10,416 nt of DNA from an uncultured Opitutaceae bacterium (GTDB lineage: Bacteria > Verrucomicrobiota > Verrucomicrobiia > Opitutales > Opitutaceae). This document shows positions 5,936-10,416 of this stretch, piece after piece. The stretch lies in the NCBI GenBank assembly GCA_937902865.1, contig CALFNJ010000528.1, forward strand, positions 1-10,416. Direction: 5' to 3'. Below the pieces are notes generated by a model. It did no database searches and had not been told where the DNA came from. It saw only the letters and a list, made by a program, of their open reading frames with translations. The first letter of the stretch is position 1. Every line of letters begins with the position of its first letter. The position numbers and the translations under genes are program-made.

Positions 5936-7489
5936 ATGAAGAAGATCCGGCCTTTGTCGGTCGTCCTGTTCGTCACTGTTTCCGCGCTGGCCTTGGCTCC
6001 GGCTCGCGCCCAAGAGGACAGCGATTTGATCGGTCGCCGGGTCCTGCCCGACCGGCCGGATCCGCGCGAGATCCCGTTGCCGGCGATCAAGACTAACCTC
6101 CCGTCGCTGCCGGGCGTCAACGAGCTGCCAGTGCGCCGGGACATGCCCGACCCGCTCATCATGAACGACGGCACCAAGGTCACGACTGTCGAACAGTTCC
6201 GGAAACGGCAGCAGGAGATCCGCACCATCCTCGAGTATTATCACGTCGGACGCATGCCGCCGCCGCCCGGCAACGTGAAGGGCAAGGAACTGCGCTCCGA
6301 ACTCGTGCTGGACGGCAAGGCGCGCTACCAGCTCATCCATCTCACCTTCGGCCCCGAGGAAAAGCTCAGCCTCGATATCGGCCTCCTCACGCCGACCACC
6401 GGCGGACTCGTTCCGGGCGTCATCTGCCCCGAATACGGTTCCCCGCCCGGCGCGGTGCAGCTGCCGCATCTGGCCCGCGGTCCCACCCAAGGCCGCGGCG
6501 TCGACATCCTCCTGCCGCCGGAGATCGCGCTCGCCGAAAACAATCAGCCGGCCGCGCCGACACCTGCGGCCCGACCGGCGCGCGTTGCGGGCAACGGAAA
6601 TGGCAATGGCAACGGAAACGGCGGCGCCAACGCCGAACCTGCTCCGGCTCCGGCCAATCGGCGCGGCGGCGACACACCCGAGACGTTTGCCGCCAAGCAT
6701 GCGCACGTCATCGCGCGCGGTTACGCCTACATCACGTTCAACTACAGCGACTGCGCCGAGGACACGACCCTGCGCCTCGCCGACGGCAGCTGGGCTTTCC
6801 GCAGCACGCGCTTTTTCCCCGCCTACCCCGGTTACGACTGGGGCATCGTCGGCGGCTGGGCCTGGGGCACGATGCGAGTCGTCGATTACCTCCAGACCGA
6901 TCCGCTCATCGACAAAACCAAGCTCATCGTCACCGGCATCTCGCGCCTCGGCAAAGCAGCGCTGGTCAGCGGTGCGTTCGACGACCGCATTGCGATGGTC
7001 GCTCCGGTCGCGAGTTCCGGACTCGGCACGCCGGCGTATCGCTTCAGCGGCGGCCCGACCCAGTCGACCCCGAGCCGCGGCGGCAGCGAAGGCCTCACGC
7101 TGATGGTGATGAAATATCCGAACTGGTTTTCGCCGCACCTGCCGCAATTCTGGGGGCAGCCCGACAAGCTGCCGTACGACGCGCACTGGTTCCTCGCCCT
7201 GGCGGCACCGCGTCCCTTCCTCCTGCTCGAAGGCACACACGATCCGAACATCGCGCACATCGGCGAGAAGAAGACCTGGCTCGGCGGCCAGCCTGCGTAT
7301 GCCCTCTTCGGTCCCGGCGCCACGGACAAGCTCGGCATCTTCTGGTCCGACCGTCCCCACGCTTTCGGCCCCGGCGACTGGGAAGCGCTGCTGACCTTCG
7401 CCGACAAACACCTCCTCCAGAAAACCCCGGCGCTCCCCCTCGCCTTCAATCTCTTCCCCGCCGATAGCGACACCATCCCGGGAAACTGA
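5936..7489 (+). CDS. Secreted CE15-like (glucuronoyl esterase family) hydrolase, 517 aa
   Basis: Probable carbohydrate esterase of the CE15 type; these cleave esters between lignin and glucuronic acid on xylan. From ATG 5936: signal peptide (cut after ARA, residue 25), the N-terminal 'DMPDPLIMNDGTKVTTVEQFRKRQQEIRTILEYYHVGRMPPPP' block typical of CE15 (about 69-111), and an alpha/beta-hydrolase fold. The nucleophile is probably Ser336 in 'GISRLGKAAL' (CE15 consensus GxSRxGK), followed by 'LPYDAHWFLALAAPRPFLLLEGTHDPN' (412-438) and the probable catalytic His475 in 'RPHAFGPGDW'. Where fungal CE15 enzymes have the acid Glu in 'ESGxGG', this protein has 'SSGLGT' (360-365), so Asp436 is the likelier acid. 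An insert of about 50 residues (200-250) contains GNGNGNGNGNGG and an Ala/Pro stretch. The frame extends upstream to 5729 through a repeat, but the signal peptide decides the start. A related acetyl or other esterase activity is possible. Confidence 0.82.
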   Translation: MKKIRPLSVVLFVTVSALALAPARAQEDSDLIGRRVLPDRPDPREIPLPAIKTNLPSLPGVNELPVRRDMPDPLIMNDGTKVTTVEQFRKRQQEIRTILEYYHVGRMPPPPGNVKGKELRSELVLDGKARYQLIHLTFGPEEKLSLDIGLLTPTTGGLVPGVICPEYGSPPGAVQLPHLARGPTQGRGVDILLPPEIALAENNQPAAPTPAARPARVAGNGNGNGNGNGGANAEPAPAPANRRGGDTPETFAAKHAHVIARGYAYITFNYSDCAEDTTLRLADGSWAFRSTRFFPAYPGYDWGIVGGWAWGTMRVVDYLQTDPLIDKTKLIVTGISRLGKAALVSGAFDDRIAMVAPVASSGLGTPAYRFSGGPTQSTPSRGGSEGLTLMVMKYPNWFSPHLPQFWGQPDKLPYDAHWFLALAAPRPFLLLEGTHDPNIAHIGEKKTWLGGQPAYALFGPGATDKLGIFWSDRPHAFGPGDWEALLTFADKHLLQKTPALPLAFNLFPADSDTIPGN

Positions 7490-7499
7490 TGGTTTGTTA

Positions 7500-7719
7500 T
7501 TATCTGGAACTCAGGAAGGCAGGAACGGAAGGCGATCCCCGATCTCCGATCCGATTAAGCGCGAAGACGCCAAGACGCGAAGGAGAGCGGGTCTCCGACC
7601 CGCTGTTTGGAGGCCTTGGGGTAGGGCGAACCGTCCCGGTGAGCCGTGGGCCCGGCTCGGCGGGGACGCCTCGCCCTACCTTGTCCGATTCCTTCGCGCC
7701 TTAGCGTCTTCGCGCTTAA
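7500..7719 (+). repeat. Composite repeat, right copy, inside a large imperfect inverted repeat
   Basis: 7500-7680 repeats 5576-5763 directly. It starts 11 nt after the esterase stop codon. Parts: the lead sequence; the purine-rich period-8 stretch; GGAG (7582-7585) with hairpin AGCGGGTC-TCC-GACCCGCT (7586-7604); the linker; and the paired REP-like element (7620-7680). In this copy the period-8 arm (7555-7583) also has an inverted partner at 7691-7719, matching at 27 of 29 positions, so the inner elements form nested hairpins inside a larger one. The left copy lacks this outer arm. Nothing coding was seen. Confidence 0.85.
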
Positions 7720-7741
7720 ATCTCCGCTCCTCCTTTCTTCC

Positions 7742-7790
7742 GGCCCGAAAAAGCAAATGAGCCGAAGTCGGAAATCCGGCTTCGGCTCAT
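7742..7790 (-). terminator. Intrinsic terminator of the csbD-like gene
   Basis: The 15-bp stem (7757-7771 with 7776-7790) has one mismatch that is a G:U or C:A pair depending on strand, and an AAAT loop. Reading on the minus strand, TTTGCTTTTTC follows the stem. It lies about 110 nt beyond the CsbD-like stop codon. A smaller hairpin (GACGCG-TGAG-CGCGTC, 7866-7881) lies between the two; nothing else was seen in 7791-7899. Confidence 0.8.
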
Positions 7791-7899
7791 CACTTCGGTC
7801 CCGCCGACCGGCGTGAATGACGCGCGGCGACGGCGGGGGCGAAGAAAGGAAAGAACGAAAAGGCAGACGCGTGAGCGCGTCCGCATCGCGTCGATCAGA

Positions 7900-8079
7900 T
7901 CAGGTGCCCTGCGACTTCTGAGCCTTGCCGACGGCCTTCTGGAATTCGCCGGCGACCTGCTGGACGGCGCCCTTGGCCTGAAGCTTGGGGCTGTTGACGA
8001 CCTTGCCGGCGACTTCCTTGGTCTTGCCGGCCGCGATGTTGCCATCGCCACGAGCGATATTGGTGGTGCTGGGTTTCAT
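7900..8079 (-). CDS. CsbD-like small stress protein, 59 aa
   Basis: A small, hydrophilic, Lys/Ala/Gly/Gln-rich protein with the CsbD family pattern 'GDGNIAAGKTKEVAGKVVNSPKLQAKGAVQQVAGEFQKAVGKAQ' (residues 11-54), where the segment 'AAGKTKEVAGKV' is echoed by 'AKGAVQQVAGEFQKAVG'. CsbD-like proteins are abundant under general stress (sigma-B control in Bacillus subtilis), but their biochemical role is not known. The frame is open upstream, but only the ATG at 8079 gives the usual family N-terminus and length. No good Shine-Dalgarno motif or promoter is visible. The gene stands alone, with its own terminator at 7742-7790. Confidence 0.85.
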   Translation of the reverse strand: MKPSTTNIARGDGNIAAGKTKEVAGKVVNSPKLQAKGAVQQVAGEFQKAVGKAQKSQGT

Positions 8080-8290
8080 GATGGATGAACGATTGAGTTG
8101 AGGGTTACAGATTGAGGGTTCGCTGGATTGGACACCCGTATCCGCAAGATCGGCCGGTAGGTGAACCCCGCATGCCGCGGCCGACGGACACCCCAAATTC
8201 CGGGCCAATCGCGCGAAGGCGCGCACGCAATCACCTCGGCAGCCGGAGGTTGGCCACGAAGAGGCGCAGAACCCGCAAAAAGAGAATGCC
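8080..8290. other. Non-coding region upstream of csbD-like gene
   Basis: About 210 nt that should include the csbD-like promoter (minus strand). No reading frame looks coding; a 60-codon frame rich in Arg and Pro is not convincing. No clear -35/-10 pair, operator or riboswitch was seen. The repeat cluster at 8291-8402 adjoins it. Confidence 0.5.
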
Positions 8291-8402
8291 GTAGAGCGGG
8301 TCTCCGACCCGCTGGTAGGGCGAACCGTCCCCGGTGAGCCGTGGCGCTTGTCCCGAATTTGTAGGGGCGCTCCTTGTGGACGCCTGTTCGTCGCCGCCTA
8401 CC
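8291..8402 (+). repeat. Cluster of REP-like elements, probably nested
   Basis: In order: GTAG (8291-8294) with hairpin AGCGGGTC-TCC-GACCCGCT (8295-8313); directly after it, the left half of the paired REP-like element (GTAG 8315-8318, GGC-GA-ACC, loop, GGT-GA-GCC to 8340); a 20-nt spacer; then GTAG (8361-8364) with a degenerate hairpin (8365-8385) of the 3697-3720 family. The stretch ends in CCTACC (8397-8402). The GGTAGG and CCTACC edges suggest a formerly paired element whose right half was replaced or interrupted by the last hairpin. The first two elements are in the same order as in the composite repeats, without the linker. Confidence 0.7.
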
Positions 8403-8474
8403 GAAATCGAACGTTCATAATGAACACCCTACATCTCGAAAAAGGAGGAATCAGGAAATCGACCCCAATCCAGT

Positions 8475-8545
8475 TTCGCACAGAGAGACGAAGGACACAG
8501 AGACCGGAAGACTGATGCTCTGTGTCCTCTGCGTCTCTGTGTGAA
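8475..8545. repeat. Large imperfect hairpin downstream of MFS gene
   Basis: 8475-8502 pairs with 8518-8545 at 23 of 28 positions around a 15-nt loop. The arms are purine-rich tandem units (CACAGAG, GGACACAGAG), of the same general style as 3805-3936. It begins 13 nt after the MFS stop codon on the minus strand and could help end or stabilise that transcript, but there is no T run. It is probably a dispersed intergenic repeat. Confidence 0.7.
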
Positions 8546-8558
8546 CCCCGATCGGACT

Positions 8559-9782
8559 TCAGTGCGCCGAAGCCGGCGCCGCCTCCGCGGCGCCGGCGAG
8601 TCGCGGCTTGAACGTCAGCGCGATCAGGAACGCTCCGAGCCCCATCGCGCTCGAGCCGAGGTAGAGCCAGCCGTAGCTCCCGAGCCGGTCGAAGATCATC
8701 CCGCCCACGACCGGACCCGCGGCCATGCCCAGGCTGCCGGCCATGGTGGTGCCGCCGATCACGGTGCCGATCATCCGCAGCGGAAAATTTTCCCGCGCGA
8801 GCACCGCATAGAGCGGCATCGCCCCGGAGTAGATGAACCCGAAAGCCGCCGCCGCGGCATAAAAGCCGGCGAGCTGATGGACGAAATAATACGCCAGCGC
8901 ACCGAGGGCCTGCAGCAGAAGTCCCGAGACCAGCACGCGCTTGGCGCCAAGCCGGTCGCCCAGGACCCCGAACGCGAGCCGGCCGAAGAGGCCCGCGAAT
9001 CCTTCGACGCTGTAGATGGTGACCGCGGTGATCATCGGAATGCCGCAGCTGATGGCGTAGCTCACCGTGTGGAAAATCGGACCCGAGTGCGTCGCGCAGC
9101 AGAAAAAGTTGGTCAGAAGCAGAATGATGAACTGCGGCGACCGCAGCGCCTCGTTCATCGACATCGCGGCATCCGCGTCCGCGCCTTCCGAATTCACAGG
9201 CTGCGCAACCGCCAACGCCGGCGGCCGCCGGATCAGCAGCGCGGTCGGAAGCATCACCCCCGTCGTCACGCCCGCGATGACGAGCAGAGCCGTCCGCCAG
9301 TCATGGTGCGAAACCAGCCAGGCAGCGAACGGCGACATCGTCATCGGCGCCATCCCCATGCCCGCGGACACAAGCGACACCGCCAAACTGCGCTGCGTTT
9401 CAAACCACCCGGTGACGCAAGCCATCAACGGCGCAAAAATCGCCGCCGTGGCCGTCCCCACGAGCCCGCCAAACAGAATCTGAAACTGCAGCAGCGACGT
9501 CGCCCGGCTCGCCAGCGCCAAACTCCCCGCCAACAGCACCGACCCCGCCAGCACCACCCCGCGCGCCCCAAAGCGATCCGACATCGTCCCCCAAACCACG
9601 CTCGCCAGCGCCATCGCCAGAAAACCCACCGTCATGGCCGTCGACACCCCCGTGACCGACCACCCCGTATCCCGCGCAATCGGCAGCAAAAACACCGGCA
9701 GCGAAAACATGCCCCCAATCGCCACGCACCCGAGCAGCCCCCCTGCCCCAACGATCACCCAACGGTAGGAAACAGGTTTCAT
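8559..9782 (-). CDS. MFS transporter, monocarboxylate/oxalate-formate antiporter-like, 407 aa
   Basis: Twelve-helix inner-membrane carrier of the major facilitator superfamily. The N-terminus 'GGMFSLPVFLLPIARDTGWSVTGVSTAMTVGFLAMALASVVWGTMSDRFGARGVVLAG' is typical of the oxalate/formate antiporter and monocarboxylate porter group. The signature loop occurs in both halves: 'GTMSDRFGAR' (65-74) and 'GVLGDRLGAK' (272-281). A central cytoplasmic loop (about 185-213) separates the halves. Substrate is unknown; a small organic anion is the family-based guess. The start is the ATG at 9782. Upstream on the minus strand, AGAGGAA precedes a five-codon frame, ATGAAAAAGCACCCATGA, whose stop overlaps this ATG; the MFS gene could be read by coupling from it. 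The gene stands alone, with the large hairpin 8475-8545 beyond its stop. Confidence 0.88.
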   Translation of the reverse strand: MKPVSYRWVIVGAGGLLGCVAIGGMFSLPVFLLPIARDTGWSVTGVSTAMTVGFLAMALASVVWGTMSDRFGARGVVLAGSVLLAGSLALASRATSLLQFQILFGGLVGTATAAIFAPLMACVTGWFETQRSLAVSLVSAGMGMAPMTMSPFAAWLVSHHDWRTALLVIAGVTTGVMLPTALLIRRPPALAVAQPVNSEGADADAAMSMNEALRSPQFIILLLTNFFCCATHSGPIFHTVSYAISCGIPMITAVTIYSVEGFAGLFGRLAFGVLGDRLGAKRVLVSGLLLQALGALAYYFVHQLAGFYAAAAAFGFIYSGAMPLYAVLARENFPLRMIGTVIGGTTMAGSLGMAAGPVVGGMIFDRLGSYGWLYLGSSAMGLGAFLIALTFKPRLAGAAEAAPASAH

Positions 9783-10153
9783 GGGTGCTTTTTCATTTCC
9801 TCTCCCGGAAGGAAACGCGAGATGGAAGGCCTTGATCCCAATACGTTGGAGCGCACGTCCTCTTCCTGTTTATTGAACAAAAGGAAGAAGGAGAGGGGGG
9901 CATCATGGGGAGTGGACAGGGCTGAAGTGAATGAATCGCCGAACAAAGACTCAACGAACGAGCAGGCAGTGTTCGGACACGGCTGCCCAAATTTCCCGTT
10001 TTTTTTCGTTCAGATCCTCATCCGCTGCGTATTTTAGTCAGGAATGTTGGAAATCTGCGCATCTGCGGCCTGGGCCCTTCAGTTTACCCACTCTGGCGGC
10101 TAGTGTGTAAGTAATCGCGGAATATGCGGATAAGCCGCAAGTCAGAGACGTGA
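9783..10153. other. Region without a recognisable gene
   Basis: About 370 nt between the MFS start and a relic of a regulator gene. It must carry the MFS promoter (minus strand), but no clear -35/-10 pair was found. The sequence is less GC-rich than the genes to the left and includes a T8 tract near 10002. A small stem, TGCGG-ATAAG-CCGCA (10125-10139), and an 8-bp inverted repeat (CCGCAAGT 10135-10142, ACTTGCGG 10174-10181) are present; neither is convincing as a site. None of the GTAG hairpins occurs here. Confidence 0.5.
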
Positions 10154-10360
10154 TCAACCTAGTAGATCCGTCCACTTGCGGTCGACCGATTTCTTAGGGC
10201 GGATAAGGCGGTGATGGGATGTTGGTCTGACCGGCTTCGATCTTCTGGAGGGTGCGGATATTCAGGTCGGCCAGCGCGGATGCGCAAAGTCGAGGCCGAG
10301 ATTTGACGTCGCTTCCAGGACGTGCCTCTCCAAGTTCCTTTGCTGAATGGCCCTTCCCAT
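10154..10360 (-). pseudogene. Decayed XRE-family helix-turn-helix regulator
   Basis: Minus-strand remains in three frames. From ATG at 10360: 'MGRAIQQRNLERHVLEATSNLGLDFAH', then a stop. A second frame gives 'ALADLNIRTLQKIEAGQTNIP', the recognition-helix region typical of XRE/HTH_3 regulators ('ADLNIRTLQKIEAGQTNI'). After apparent single-base losses near 10230 and 10200 come 'ITALSAL' and then 'KKSVDRKWTDLLG' with stop TGA at 10156-10154, like the usual family C-terminus ('RALGCxWDDLL'). About 67 residues would be full length for the family. The first part is the least certain. The relic's start overlaps the start of the plus-strand gene at 10346. Confidence 0.6.
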
Positions 10361-10416
10361 CAACATCGATGCACTTCTAAACGGCACTGCTGTGGAGTGG
10401 GAGCGCGTTGAGTTCA
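10346..10416 (+). CDS. AlbA_2 (Schlafen/RecG-like) domain protein, N-terminus only
   Basis: ATG 10346 opens a frame that runs off the window: 'MALPINIDALLNGTAVEWERVEF'. This matches the start of many AlbA_2-domain proteins ('LPINIxxLLxGxxVExxRxEFKxGWNP'), often annotated as RecG-like helicases or putative transcriptional regulators; the domain is related to the Schlafen fold. Only 23 codons are visible, so the domain is inferred from this short motif. No Shine-Dalgarno motif is visible. Some members sit in mobile or defence-related regions, which would fit the relic regulator and the compositional change just upstream, but that is context only. Confidence 0.6.

Noticed and set aside
5759..7411. 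Minus-strand open frame of 550 codons opposite the esterase
   Set aside because: No recognisable motif and biased composition; the plus-strand frame has a signal peptide and catalytic motifs.
9965..10012. Terminator at the hairpin-like stretch before the T8 tract
   Set aside because: The possible stem is bulged and lies more than 10 nt from the T run, so it does not have the form of an intrinsic terminator.
8541..10037. Plus-strand open frame of 498 codons opposite the MFS gene
   Set aside because: Very Arg/His/Pro-rich and begins inside a repeat; it is the shadow of the minus-strand transporter.

Overview
The window is high-GC bacterial chromosome. It most likely comes from a free-living, polysaccharide-degrading member of Verrucomicrobiota, near the Opitutaceae. 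This assignment is inference from four things: a secreted CE15-like esterase, a DUF481 outer-membrane protein, weak Shine-Dalgarno signals, and intergenic spaces full of hairpin repeats. No rRNA, tRNA or CRISPR array was seen.

Positions 1-3700 (+ strand) hold the C-terminus of a DUF697 protein, a 61-residue membrane protein and an intrinsic terminator. A second, tightly packed unit follows: a compact ParA-type ATPase, a second and divergent DUF697 protein 3 nt downstream, and a membrane-bound class IIIa adenylate cyclase whose only standard start codon lies inside the preceding gene. Two DUF697 proteins flanking an orphan ParA, followed by a cAMP-producing receptor, is the most unusual gene arrangement here.

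Positions 3701-4373 hold no gene but at least eight inverted repeats, between the convergent cyclase and DUF481 genes. The DUF481 gene (minus, 4374-5480) and the esterase gene (plus, 5936-7489) are divergent. The esterase is bracketed by two direct copies of a composite repeat of about 180 bp. A CsbD-like stress protein gene (minus, 7900-8079) and an MFS transporter gene (minus, 8559-9782) follow, separated by more repeats.

The repeats share a rule. Most hairpins, although unrelated in sequence, are preceded on one strand by GTAG (once GGAG) at or within 1 nt of the 5' foot of the stem. That is the hallmark of REP elements mobilised by RAYT (TnpA-REP) transposases. The commonest family occurs as inverted pairs whose inner base pairs differ in a compensatory way between the two halves. 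A second class has purine-rich arms with an internal period of 8-9 nt and no GTAG.

The right end (9783-10416) looks different: about 370 nt without a gene, a frameshifted relic of an XRE-type helix-turn-helix regulator on the minus strand, and, overlapping the relic's 5' end, the first 23 codons of a plus-strand gene resembling AlbA_2-domain (Schlafen/RecG-like) proteins. This could be the edge of an accessory region.
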